NCBI GenBank assembly: GCA_037962975.1
Contig: CM075676.1
Coordinates: 94,744,001-94,808,000 of the forward strand
Source of the DNA: Clitoria ternatea
Lineage: Eukaryota; Streptophyta; Magnoliopsida; Fabales; Fabaceae
DNA: 64,000 nucleotides
Direction of reading: 5' to 3'
The notes below the pieces were generated by a model that saw only the letters and a program-made list of their open reading frames with translations, did no database searches and was not told the DNA's origin. Positions 1 through 10,808 of this stretch are shown here, piece after piece. Each line of letters opens with the position of its first letter. Position 1 is the stretch's first letter. The position numbers and the translations under genes are program-made.

Positions 1-1
1 T

Positions 2-370
2 GGTGAGTGTGGTGAAGTTGGACATAGGAAGATTACATGTCCAGTTGCTAGGGATAAGAGAAGAGTTGAACAAGCACAACAGACCCAAGAAGCTAACCCC
101 ACACCACAACAGACCCAAGAAGTTAACCCCATACCACAACAGACCCAGGAAGTTTTGGAAGTTGTAGCCTCACAGCCAATGTCTCAGACAGATACCATCA
201 CACCTGTTAGAAGGAGTCAAAGGTTGGCAGCTCCTGGCAGATCTCCACAGCCTTCCCAGTCAAGTACAACAAGTTCACCACCCAACAACCAATATAATCT
301 AAGGAGGAAGTTGCCATTCAAAAAGCCAGGAACTATGGTTTTCATAGAGACCCCTAGGAGCAAAAAATGA
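2..370 (+). CDS. MULE transposase, C-terminal fragment
   Basis: The frame is open from the first bases of the window to a TGA at 368-370, so the gene starts outside. The first residues, GECGEVGHRKITCP, are the end of a CCHC zinc knuckle of the kind that follows the SWIM finger in plant Mutator transposases. After it comes a low-complexity tail with three near-copies of a QQTQEvNPiP unit (about codons 25-55), then a basic Ser/Pro/Gln-rich end with RRSQRLAAPGRS and NQYNLRRKLPFKKPG. Such tails are common in this family and probably bind nucleic acid or act in nuclear targeting (inference). No start can be chosen. The fragment has no internal stop, so the element may have been active recently. 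Catalytic residues are not in the window. Confidence 0.65.
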   Translation, partial: GECGEVGHRKITCPVARDKRRVEQAQQTQEANPTPQQTQEVNPIPQQTQEVLEVVASQPMSQTDTITPVRRSQRLAAPGRSPQPSQSSTTSSPPNNQYNLRRKLPFKKPGTMVFIETPRSKK

Positions 371-833
371 TTATGTATTGAGCATTTTAAGACATGTGAT
401 GTATGACATTTTCAGGTCCTCTGTTCTATGACCTGTGAACATTTTATGTATTGACCAGTAATATATGACAATGGTTTTATGTAATGAGCAGTCATTTTAT
501 CCATTGATGTTTAATGGGGTTCATATGTTATTTTCACTGATTACTTTCCAGGTACATAATGGACTACATAATGGAACAAAATGATATCCATTAATTCTGT
601 TAACTGCATTAGTTAGGCATCACAAGTTTGTAGTTTCAGCTTACATTATTATTTGCTACACAAAATTGCTACACAAAATGGACCACAAAGCTAAAAACTC
701 AAATATAGGACAACTCATAACTTTTTCTACATTAAAAGTTGGATCCTCATTACAACAGCATCAACATATACAACATCACCATTACATTTTCATCACCATT
801 ACAATATCCCCCATAACACTTTCAACAGCATCA
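371..833. other. Noncoding spacer between two convergent MULE genes
   Basis: No convincing gene. The first half has several short repeats of 'gacatgtgatgtatgac' type and is probably the 3' UTR of the transposase. The second half is rich in CATCAC/CATTAC words, probably the 3' UTR of the opposite-strand zf-GRF gene. Confidence 0.4.
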
Positions 834-1292
834 TTACATTCTCATCATCATAACCAACAACCCCATTACAAAAAAGAAAACTATTACACAGTGAGTCACC
901 AAAAGCATCTTCAACTTTAACAATTCTTGTTGGGTTTCCATGAAGCCTTTCTTCATCAACGATTCCACTTGGGCCATGGCTTCACAAACAACCCTATCAG
1001 CATCATATTTCTGCCTTGACATCACAGACTCTATCTCTGCTAGCTTACACATTACTGTATTCTTCCACTCATCTTCGTGGATTGCAAAATCCCCCTCCTG
1101 GACCCAAGCAAAAAAATCACATTGGCCTCCACGAAGTCTTGCACATCTCCAAAATTAACGATTTGGATTGTTCACTGTGTGGGACACACGCAACGCAGGA
1201 GGGTCACCACAACGACAACGGAGACGACGTCGAAATTGGCTGGATGATGACGACGATGATCCCTGGGTGGGGTTTGGACTCTTCCCCTCCAT
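834..1292 (-). pseudogene. zf-GRF domain protein of the MULE, one premature stop
   Basis: Reading the minus strand from the ATG at 1292-1290 gives one frame to a TAA at 836-834. The N-terminus is Ser-rich (SPNPTQGSSSSSSS). A GRF-type zinc finger follows: LRCRCGDPPALRVSHTVNNP, then CARLRGGQCDFFAWV. After that come an acidic linker, a helical stretch (about residues 75-125) and a hydrophobic tail that could be one membrane segment (VTHCVIVFFFVMGLLVMMM). A single TAA at about position 1160 breaks the finger exactly where the family has Gln in NPNRQFWGC, which is most simply a CAA-to-TAA change. Such proteins are frequent companions of plant MULEs, but their role is unknown. About 152 codons in all. 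I am fairly sure of the domain and less sure that it belongs to the element. Confidence 0.6.
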
Positions 1293-1718
1293 GTTGACCA
1301 ACAATGCGAGAGATGAAGAAAAGATGGAGAAAACACAGAAGAGGAGAAGTTAATCAACAGAAAGAACAACACATAGCTTCACGCGCGTGAGAAGGACAAG
1401 GGGAAGAAATGAGAGAAGAAGAAGAAGAAATGAAAGTAGGGAGCCACTCTCGGAAGAAGAAATCAGAGACGAAGAAGAAGAAATGAAAGTAGGGTTCCTG
1501 TGTACAAAAACGGCGTCGTTTCATGCTCACATGGACGTCCCAGTTGGCACATAACGCTCCACGTCACCTTCTTCCAACGGGCGTTTGGTGTCTGTTAACG
1601 GCGGGGATCTAACTGTCCGACGAACATGGACGTTGGGGACCAAACAGACTAACTAACTAAACTGAGGACCTAAATGTCCGACCGTAACAGAGACAAGGAC
1701 CAAATAGGGGGTTTTGTC

Positions 1719-3602
1719 AATCTAAATCTGTCCTACGATAATTTGTAGAATACTGTTCAACCCTTTTGGATCTTTCAAAATCTGTAAACCAAGCATCTGA
1801 ACTCACATTGACTGCAACATCTCTAACAGGATTTAGATTTTCAAAAATGGCATTCTTCCCCTTCAATTTAATCTCATAGTCTTTCACCAAGTCATGCAAA
1901 ATATCCTTTACCCGGTTAATTTCAAATTCAGCTGTTTCTCCATAAATACGAGGGAAAAATAACGTGACAATAAACCAATCTTGAACCTTGGATCCAACAC
2001 AGTGCCAACAGCCATCACCTCATTAATTGTACCCCAATACTTTTCAAATTTAGTTATCATGGATGAAGCCATTTGATGAATAACATGACTAGCACTACCA
2101 AGCCATTCAACCAATGCTAATTTAATTTGGCACACTTTTGGGAATAAAACATTTGCAGTTGGATATGAGGTTCCAGAAAACAAGTTTGTTACATCATAAA
2201 ACAATTGCAACTTCTCACAAATTTGACTTGCCATATCCCACTCATCATCACTAGGCAAAGTTTTGTATTGATTACTTCGTTGTGACAATCGTTCAAACAC
2301 ATCTTTATACTCAATTGCAACCTTAAGCATCAAGAAAGTAGAATTCCACCTAGTTTTACAATCCAGAACAAGTTTTTTATCATATGAAATGGTTAGTTGC
2401 TCACATGTTTCTTTGAACTTCTCCTCCCTTTTAGGTGTACCAGTCCAAAAATTAACACTAGCCCTAACCTTTTCTATGGCATCAGAAATCATAGACAACC
2501 CATCTTTGACAATCAAATTCAGTATATGAGCACAACAACGCATATGTAGTAACCTACCACCTAAAATAAGGTTTCTACGTGGAAGTTTCTCCAACAAATA
2601 TTCAATCATAGCATCATTAGTAGAGCAGTTATCAACAGTCAAAGTTGAAATTTTCCTATCCAAACTCCAATCCATCAAACATTGTATCAGAACATCACCA
2701 AGAGCTTGACTAGTATGAGGTGCAGGCACATAAATAAGCCTAGTGACAAAAAATGATTCATTTTTAAATAAAATACAATAAACAACATAACATAATTAAA
2801 CACTCATAGCCATGTTAAAATAGAGATTATACCTTACAAGTCGACTTTGAAGAGTCCATGAATCATCAATGTAATGTGCTGTCACTGCCATGTAACCTAA
2901 GTTTTGATTGCTGGATGTCCACATATCAGTGGTGATTGCAATTCGGCTTTGATTCTTTGCCAACAACTTCTTTGTTTTCTCCTTTTCCTCATTATAAATC
3001 TTGATGATATCACTCCTAATAGTATTACGAGTAACCACCTTAAATAGAGGTGCCACAGTACCAACAAAATCTCTGAAGAAATAATGATTCACCATGGTTA
3101 ACGGATACTCATGTGCAACTATCATCTTTGCAAGTGCACACCTTCCTACCTCTTGGTTAAATGTTAAAGAACCCGCAAGTAATGTGTCAGCGCCTTTTTT
3201 TTCTGTTTTAAGAAATGCCTGTTTGATATCACGAGTTGTTCGGAGTTTGCAAGACTTAAAATGACTTCTTAAATGTGATGTTCCTTGCTTTGGATCCCCT
3301 AGGAGTTTTGAGTCACAATAATTGCAAACAGCTTTCAATTTTCCATCAATGGTTCTCTTCTTGAAATGGTTCCAAACTTCTGAAGTGTGCTTTTTTCTAC
3401 TTGGTTGTGTGCTTTCAGTTTCATTTCGAATTGAGGTTATCTCAATCTCAATATTTTTAGAAACATTGTTTGATGCAACCACATTAGAATCCCCTTTGTT
3501 AGTTGATGGGAGATGCTCTTTAACTTGGTCCTCCACACCTTGTGAACCCAACGCAACAGGTGCGTTCTCATTTGACATCCTAATTATCATATTGAAACTC
3601 AT
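1719..3602 (-). pseudogene. hAT transposase (BED finger, RNase H-like), frameshifted and truncated
   Basis: Exon 1 runs from the ATG at 3602 to 2833. A second in-frame ATG at 3578 is also possible. It carries a BED zinc finger (SEVWNHFKKRTIDGKLKAVC through CDSKLL to SHFKSC) and the start of the RNase H-like core (ITTDMWTSSNQNLGYMAVTA). A 93-base intron (2832-2740; donor GTATAAT, acceptor CACTAG) restores LVRLIYVPAPHT. Exon 2 continues with LTVDNCSTNDAMIEYLLEKL, the C/H-rich CCAHILNLIVKDGL and DCKTRWNSTFLMLK. Near 1955-1965, at a short A run, the frame shifts: the expected FPRIYGETAEFEINRVKDIL is in another frame and leads into LHDLVKDYEIK. The gene stops at about 1733 where MULE sequence starts. 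The C-terminal hAT dimerisation domain is absent here and should lie left of the window. The family is DAYSLEEPER/RICESLEEPER-like cut-and-paste transposases. Confidence 0.85.
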
Positions 3603-4304
3603 TATTTAAAATCAAAGTCAAAGCCAAATGAAAAAGTAATATCCAAAAGCAAAATAAAAATATAAAGTTCAGCATATATATACAATAATAACCAGTCCAA
3701 AGATGATAGTTAAAACTGAAAATATATAATCCTAAAGATGATAGTTAAAACTGCACATCAATTGAGTTATGCTACATGCAAATCACTTCTTCCACACTTC
3801 CTCTCACATGCAATTTTTCATTTTTAAGCATCACTGGAATCAATTATTCCTTTTTATTAAATCATAGAGATCAAATAAAGAACACACCATCAATTGATAT
3901 TCTGATTTCACAGAGACCATGCCAAGAATCATGGGTAATTTCACATTTTGTTCAGATAGATGGACAAATTCAATTTTTGTAAAAAGGAAAAATCATGTAA
4001 CAACCAATCATGCACAACTTCCATAGACCATACCAAGAATCATGGGTAACTTCATATTTTGTTCAGATAAATGGATAAATTTACTTTCTTCATTTTTCAT
4101 ACAAAGGAAAAATATTTTCAATAGTTTGTAAAGAGAAAAAATGGGTGAGATTGAACAGTGTCACCTACTATCAAGTAGGATAGTAAACACATTACAAGCC
4201 AAAAGATAAAATTTAAAACAAATTCTAAAGTCTCATCTGGATTTAAATTAGACCTCTTCATTCATGAGCAGTGCAGTGTTAATGTTAAGAGACTAAATAC
4301 TGAC
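3603..4304. other. AT-rich spacer with an imperfect 111-bp-offset duplication
   Basis: No supported gene. A block starting 'agaccat-ccaagaatcatg' occurs at 3914-3999 and again at 4025-4115 with about 85% identity. The remainder is ordinary AT-rich DNA and may include the 5' end of the hAT element. Confidence 0.5.
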
Positions 4305-4347
4305 CTCCGTATGGAAATCTGGTCAGGAGCTCTGTTTCAGCAGCTTT
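4305..4347 (-). other. Possible last exon of the C1D-like gene
   Basis: On the minus strand a 43-base block flanked by an AG acceptor and a GTCAGT donor reads KAAETELLTRFPYG. It loosely recalls the KAARELL helix near the C-terminus of plant C1D proteins. It does not join in frame to the last clear exon at 4938, so at least one exon would be missing or the match is chance. Confidence 0.2.
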
Positions 4348-4937
4348 CTGCATCAATTAAGACACAGCATATATGAACTTCACAAGATTAAAATAGAAAA
4401 ATATCTCAGCAGCAAATGTACAAATTGAATGTTTATGAAATCAGCAATGGGAATACTCGGTAATTGGCAGTGCATTTTTATCATAACAAAAAATCTATTG
4501 TGCCTGTAGTTATGAAATTAGATAACAAAAAATTGACTGGTGCTTATCCTCAAGGAGATCCATTATTTCTTAAGGTGATGGTCAAATCATTTTTCAGAAA
4601 ACTTATTTGGAGATCATCATCTTTTAAAGAGCCTTCGGGCTAAGCACTCTATCTTTTAGGACTACTTTGATTATTATTCAAGAAATTTACACAATACCTA
4701 TAAAAAAATAAATAAAATATTATCAAATTAAATCTTTGTGAATCCTTTTTAAAAGATTATCAAATTAGACAGTTTATATTTTAAAAAAAAAAGGAAAAAT
4801 TTGTCTTCCATTTTTTTCCCTTTTCCTTCCAAAATGCAACACCAAAATATACCCAAAAAAAAAAAACACCACAGATATCGTTCATTGATTCTGAACTTGA
4901 AAATGGTTGAACAAGAAGTTAGAAAGATGTGAAACAC

Positions 4938-5436
4938 CTTCAGCCGAACGTGACAGCCGTTCAAGTTTCCTCTGTAACTTGTTTATCCTGTCCTATTGAA
5001 CAGAAAAAAAAAAGCAACAGCATTTAAGCACGACCCATTTCAAAAGATTGAAACTTGAACAAGAAATTGGGCATGCAACATGATTTAAAGCATACCCAAA
5101 AGAAGCATTTAACTTACAAGCTCGGATTTGACAGGGTGGTCATTTGGATTAACCCCTCTGCACCTCAACTTCACTGAACAGAAAAGAAAATAAAATCAAA
5201 TTGAAGAAAAAGAAATGAATAGAAATAAAGAAAAGAGTGCGTGCGATTGATTAGGTACATGAGAAGAGGGTGGAAGAGAGTTTGGCGAGGGAGAAAAGGG
5301 AGTGAGCACGTTGAAGAAGGGGCAATTCAGCGAGAAGATCAGGGTCGGAGAGAGAGAGGAATTGTGGTAACTGAGATTGGAGTTGTTGAATGCTTCCCAA
5401 ACTATGGTTCACTGCATCTTTAGTAGAGAGGCACAA
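4938..5436 (-). pseudogene. C1D: C1D / Sas10-Utp3 family protein, partial and probably decayed
   Basis: Three minus-strand exons splice cleanly. Exon 1 ends at 5259 (donor GTACCT), exon 2 is 5173-5118 (acceptor TTCAG, donor GTAAGT) and exon 3 is 4992-4938 (acceptor AATAG). Together they read IQQLQSQLPQFLSLSDPDLL...LPLLQRAHSLFSLAKL...LFSLKLRCRGVNPNDHPVKSE, then RINKLQRKLERLSRSAE. This is the Sas10/Utp3/C1D domain of the nuclear exosome cofactor C1D (Rrp47/Lrp1 in yeast), which helps Rrp6 trim rRNA and other structured RNAs. Oddities: no in-frame ATG lies between the upstream stop (5470-5472) and the conserved region, although an ATG one frame off sits at the expected place. The usual APLRPST motif and the basic C-terminal half are not found downstream. 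It is either a pseudogene or a gene with a remote exon I cannot see. Confidence 0.6.
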
Positions 5437-5529
5437 ACGAGATTGAATGAATCCTTTCTTTCTTCTGATTTAGAGCTAGGGTTTTTTAAGAAGCATTGTA
5501 AATACCAAAATACCCCCTAAATATAATTA

Positions 5530-5745
5530 TATATTAATAATAATAAAGGGTATTAATATAATTTTATATATATACGGGTACCCGCGGATACGGATATCAT
5601 TATATCTGTACCCGTGCCCGTTTCTTAACGGGTAGTACAAAACCCGCCCTCCTTCCTCCACGGGTACCCATACCCGCGGGTTTTTATATCCGTGACGGGT
5701 TTTTATCCGCGGGTACCCGCGGGCATGGATATTTTTGACCTCCCT
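5530..5745. repeat. GGGTACCCGCGG-rich repeat, probable terminal part of a hAT-like element
   Basis: A GC-rich island of repeated gggtaccc, cgcggg and gatatcc words in AT-rich surroundings. Read on the minus strand it begins TAGGGAGGTCAAAAATATCC, which resembles the TAGGGRTGRCAAA termini of the hAT MITEs elsewhere in the window. I could not find a second terminus or a target duplication, so the class is uncertain. It sits just upstream of the C1D-like first exon and may disturb its promoter. From 5746 to 6047 I see only the expected 3' flank of the GPP gene. Confidence 0.4.
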
Positions 5746-6047
5746 ACGTAAAACAAGCAAAATCACAAGCAATGCTAGTTAAAAGGCCTGAATGGACCAA
5801 TCAGATTAGATTCGGCCAAGCCCAAAAGGACTTATACAATCACACTAAAAATTTAAATAAGTTTAAAAATCTACTCCTAAGCCCTAATGATGTCCCAACT
5901 GAAATACATGAAATTGGAACCCTTGGGATTATTACAACTCCAAGAAAATAATCACATGAAGTCGTTCTTCTCCTTTGGTTCCAAGTCAGGCTTCAAGAAG
6001 CCTCCTCCATGCTAGGTTCATCATCTTGAGGTCCTCATTACCCAAGT

Positions 6048-8841
6048 TCAACTTCCATTATCTTCAAACGGAGGTAAACCCCACTCACTAGGGTTGAAAT
6101 CCAACAGTGAATTCAAAACTTGGTCCGCTGCATCATGGAAAGATCTGTCTAGTCTTGGATCAGGAACCATAACAACATACCTGTGTGACATGTAATCGCA
6201 CAACGTATAAATGTTCAATAAGTAACATGCAACTGATTGGTAAGAAATAGGAATGAGTAGACATCACCATCACTAGGTGTTATGAGAGACCACACTAAAT
6301 GCCTTCTTAACTTACATCAAGAAGACTGGATAAATCATTGCCATTTCTAGTTACCTATATAGGAATCGGTCACTAAGTGCTTACTCTTTTCAAACTATAT
6401 TGGTTACTTGCACGATAGTAAGGGGCAGACTTATAGCCCTTCATGACTGAGAGGAAACATAACAGTCCCACAACCAACTCACAAACTTAAGAGAAAAAAC
6501 TTGAAAACTCCAAAAATTGCACTGCAGCCAGTAGCTACATCACTCCTTTATAGATGGTCTCATATGAATAACCACGGTAAATAATCTAATCGTTCAAATT
6601 ATTTTTTCCATTTCTTAGAATAATGAAGTTTTCTCATTTGATATGTCTGCTACATAAATATATACATATCAAGGGATTCTTCATTTTTGTAACATGAAAA
6701 TATTGACTAGCAATCAGCCTCCACGGCACAGTTTTTTACACCTCAAGCATTCAGGTAATACATATAATGTCCTACCAACAGAGTCATGTATATGAGAGAG
6801 GAAAGGAACAAGGATCCAATGGAAAGAGTCTAACGAGATGAAATCTATCAAAACTGCCAGGTTAAAGAATTTCTGTTGGAAGAAAAAAGTACAGATTTCA
6901 TCAATTCCAGATCAATGATGTATATTACTGATGCGGATATTTTGTATACTACATACTGTGCAAGTAATACATGACTGGCACATTCTGGCAACCTTACTCT
7001 ATTGCATTCAAATTTTAAAAATGAAGAAAAAAAAATCATTTAATGCTTCAATCCTCTTACATTCCAGCATTCTTAGCGGCGAGAACTCCTGATGGTGCAT
7101 CTTCAAAAACAAGAACGTTGGAAGGATCTACAGGCCCACCCTGTTGACCATCAATTCATCATGAACTACAACATCACGATGTTTGATAAAATAAAACTTG
7201 ATCACAAAAAAAAGTAACTAATACGACAAATTAACAGTAGAAAAGAAAAGGCAAATCAGTCGTTTAATGATCAGTGGACAATATTGTGAAAAAATTGCTA
7301 TACCTCAAATCTTTTGGCTGCGGCAAGAAATCCATCTGGGGAAGGTTTGCCTTGTTTAACTTCAGGGTCATCACCAAGAACAATATGATGCATCAAAGAA
7401 AAGAGTTCATGATGTCTATGTGTTTTCAATTCAAAATGTCGCCGGTGAGAACTGTAAGGCAATTGGCAAGTCAAAACATCTTTGCATAACAAATCCTTAA
7501 AAATAGATGCTATGCAGGAAATACGTCTCTTCTTTTAAGCCAAAAACAGAGAAAGGCAATAACATACATTAAAGAAAATCAAATAAACATAAGATGGATG
7601 AAGTGTACCCAGTTGCCACACATATTGGAACTCCCTTTGCATGTAGATGCCTGATTAAACGACTAGCACCTATGGCAGATGAAAACGGTAAAGACACATC
7701 AATATATAAGCATGACACTAGTGCATTGCATATTACACAGAATTTGTATATTGAAGCATTTCTATAGCCAACTATATACGCTAACATTCAGTACTAGGCC
7801 CAATTCGCAATACTTTAAATATTAAGTCTCAGTAAAACCAGTACAGATTTCACAATAAAGTTAACTGGTTAAGGTAACAGAACTCTTTGAACACACTTGA
7901 GGTAGTTTCTAAGGCTGAGTCTGACATCTATGATCATAGTTCAATGACATAAAATTCATGCAGCCTGTATAGCAACAAATAAACAAAAAGTAAAGAACTC
8001 CTTAGAGAACATCTGCCTTGCAAGAAAATTAATATTAAATAGTTAGAATGTTTCTATATTAACAAACATGTACATTTCTCATTGAAAAGTGAAGAGTAGC
8101 TTAAGAGGAAAAACCATTTCTGTGAAAAATATTGAGGTAATGCAGTAAAATACTGCAAAAAATTCCATACAAGGAAGAATCTCCACCCCCAATCCTTAAT
8201 AAACAAATTTTCCATTGCATGCCAATTAAACACAAGCATTTCAAAACAACTGGGGATAGAAGTGTCGAAAGCTACCAATTTCAAGACTATAGTGACTGGC
8301 CCTTTTGGGTGATGCATAGCTATTAATTATTAAAGCCTTAAAAATTCTAGTGGTTGGTTAAAGATCCAGTAATGAAATGTGTGAAATGTGAGCTGCAGTT
8401 TGAATAGGAGCATAGTTAATCCAGAAAGATACCTGGCATTAATTCACTTGTGGGAAACAAACTCATGAGCATCTCTTCCCTTTCTAGCAGAAATTGGTCA
8501 GCACTGAGCGAATCACTGATTCCAGTCTCTTCAACGAAGACCCTGGCAGCTTCAATTGCTTTCTTTCCCATCATCTTTGCCTTAAGGGCCCAATCAAAGG
8601 ACTTATTGTATCTGGCAAGTATGATCTCCTGAACTTGGGTATAGAACTTCTCAGTGTCTGAAACAGCACATAGCATTAAAAGAAATGCCAAAGGGGCGTC
8701 GAAATTTGGAAAGAAAGATGAAATACTACCGAGCAAGAGACCGTCCATGTCAAAAACGACGTGCGATATCGGCTTTCTGACAGAAACGGCAACGGAGGGA
8801 TTGGCCATTGAGTTTGTGCTGTGCGTTGCGATGCGATCCAC
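6048..8841 (-). CDS. GPP: HAD-family glycerol-3-phosphatase (GPP type), six exons
   Basis: Coding exons on the minus strand: 8841-8730, 8657-8433, 7669-7609, 7451-7304, 7140-7061 and 6180-6048. All introns are GT-AG and all phases agree, giving 252 aa. HAD motif I is VVFDMDGLLLD (Asp nucleophile, split by intron 1), motif II lies in ICVATGSH, the motif III Lys is in GKPSPDGF and motif IV is VFEDAPSG. The cap region AKMMGKKAIEAARVFVEETG and SLFPTSELMPG match plant (DL)-glycerol-3-phosphatases (GPP1/GPP2 of Arabidopsis), which hydrolyse glycerol-3-phosphate to glycerol. The protein ends LLDFNPSEWGLPPFEDNGS, typical of the family. I chose the ATG at 8841; a second in-frame ATG at 8808 (MANPSV) fits the usual shorter N-terminus, and the first has no obvious transit peptide. 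All key residues are intact, so the gene is probably functional. Related HAD enzymes acting on other small phosphates cannot be excluded. Confidence 0.9.
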
Positions 8842-9322
8842 AACTAGAGATTCTTAGCGTTCTCACATGGAACTTAACCCTTTGCTTTCTCTATTGGTTG
8901 GATTTGGGCTTCATGCCTTGGCCCTTTCTGCTTATTCTCCCTAATAACTGGATGACATACTTATTTTCTTTTAAAAAAATCTAAATTGTTGAACAAAAAA
9001 AATAAGACCTTGATTGGGATAAAAAAAAAAAAAACCTGACTGCATCCTATAGAATATATATGTACGTGCTTAAAAAATTATCGAAGTTAATTAAATGGAT
9101 AATACCATGTTGGATTGGTAGGATAAAACCTTCAAAATTTAAGGGTTGTTTGGTGTGTATTCATATTTCTAATTTTTAATTTTAATTGTAAAACTATTTT
9201 TATGTTTTTTAAAATTTTTAAAGAAATTATTAAAGATATTTTTTTATTGTTTTCATTTTTTTCATTTGTTCCTTACAAATTTTTAAAAACAATAAATATA
9301 ATAACAATTTTGTAATTAAAAC

Positions 9323-10124
9323 TGAACTGGTCTGGACCGGGGTCTAGGATTCGGTGTGGGACCAGCCATAAGAGTACAGGTGTTTTTAGGGTTTGCACAC
9401 CGGAACAGTGTGTATCCGATGTATTAATCCGGTCTCTCAGTGGGAGAGGCCGGTCTTGTTGTCCTGGAGATCCTTCACACCAGCGTTTCGCGTTGTAGGG
9501 GGCGAAAGGTGGTGCCACCTGCGAAGATTCTCCGACGCTCAAGTTAGTAGAGTGTAAGAACTCGATGAATGCTTAAGCGAAGTAATAGTAAAGTGTGAGA
9601 TAGAACAACGATACCATGCATGTGTGTTGAAACGAGCTATTTATAGTTGTACGTAAGAAAATGAGTCGTTGGATACAGGTGGGTCCCTTAGCTCTGATAG
9701 CGTGTATATTATGTCAATCAGGGTGGCTCAATACTCAGAATGTGTCAGGAGGGTAGGTCAATTATCAGAGTACGATCCTCTAGGAAGAGGGGAGGATAAT
9801 CACCTTTTCCGCATAATCTGCTGACACATCCACTTGCTTTCTGAGGCCATTGACGTGACATATTTTGTTACATACAGTGTCTTCGCTGATAAGTTATTAG
9901 GGGCTCTTATCTTGCTGTGACTGAAAAGCCAACGGTTATATAAATGTCCTGTGAAAATGAACAAAGAACCGTTATAGAATAAATAAGTGGGGCAGCCGAG
10001 TGATGAGGACGGACGGCCAGACATCGGATGTCCGGTGTGGTAATGTTGAACCAGGACACCGGTTTTCCTCATATGAGGTCACTCTGACGTCACAAGAATG
10101 GGGGCCGGTATCCAGACCGGTTCA
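9323..10124 (-). repeat. 3' LTR of the Tat element
   Basis: 802 bp, bounded by TG...CA. On the minus strand a TATAAATA box at about 9642-9649 is the likely promoter core. The sequence agrees with the partner LTR at 20390-21192 except for about seven sites. Confidence 0.92.
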
Positions 10125-10141
10125 TCTGTCCCCTAGCTTGT
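10125..10141 (-). promoter_or_regulatory. Polypurine tract of the Tat element
   Basis: On the minus strand CTAGGGGACAGA directly abuts the 3' LTR. This is the expected position for the plus-strand primer of reverse transcription. Confidence 0.6.
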
Positions 10142-10631
10142 ATGAGGGACTGTTAAGTTGCTCATATGAGCTACACAACTCTAGAGAAGTCTGGATGCCG
10201 GTAGTACATTCTGGAAGGTCTCTGGGAGCTTTGTGGCGTCCGCTCTAATAAACGGGTGACCGCTCTTCTCGTGTTGCGTACAACGGATTCAGACAGCATA
10301 AAATAAATAATGGAAATCCCAAGAGTCTTTGAAAATCGAAACCCTTGGTATTCGAAAAGTGGTTGGGAGGCATTAAATGTGCATGGCATGATTAGACAGT
10401 AAATGCGTTTTTTACGCACGAGCCATCATTACCCAAGAGTGTAACCGTCGATTGGGCTTATTGGGCCTGGATTCAAACTGAACGGGGGCCTATTTTGCCA
10501 AAATGTTTACTGAAACGTTACCATTTTCGCGCCCGTACGTGACGAAACGACGGAGTCGTTTCAATTTGAAAAGGTTGCGTTTTGATGTAAACCTTATGGC
10601 CTTCGACGAAACATTGTGCTTCTTCGTTACC
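10142..10631. other. Noncoding region between polypurine tract and antisense gene
   Basis: No ORF supported. It should hold the upstream promoter of the antisense gene and the 3' untranslated part of the gag-pol transcript. Confidence 0.4.
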
Positions 10632-10639
10632 TATAAAAG
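10632..10639 (+). promoter_or_regulatory. TATA box of the antisense gene
   Basis: CCTATAAAAGG is a strong plant TATA box on the plus strand, 170 bp upstream of the ATG at 10809 of the antisense ORF. It suggests that this ORF has its own promoter, distinct from the LTR. Confidence 0.55.
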
Positions 10640-10808
10640 GAACTCTTAGTAGATTTTGGAATTCACTCTTGTTTTCAAGCTTAGTGAAACTCTGCTCAAA
10701 TTTCTTTGGAATTTCTCTGTCGTCTTCAAACTTCTCAAAGATCTTCTTCCTTTAGGTAACCTCCCTTTCCTTCAACTCCTTGCAATTTTAGTTCATTCTA
10801 TTTCCACC

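Larger units (their letters stand above)
1..1718. mobile_element. Right part of a Mutator-like (MULE) DNA transposon
   Basis: The segment holds the C-terminal end of a zinc-knuckle transposase on the plus strand and a zf-GRF gene on the minus strand, so the two genes converge, as mudrA and mudrB do in maize MuDR. The noncoding stretch from 1293 to 1718 is purine-rich and then carries repeated 'ggaccaaa / ctgtccgac' words, ending in a run near 1711-1718 that probably marks the right terminus. Immediately beyond it, coding sequence of an unrelated hAT transposase begins, so this element probably inserted into that gene. The left terminus lies outside the window, so the terminal repeat and target duplication cannot be checked. 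Confidence 0.6.
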
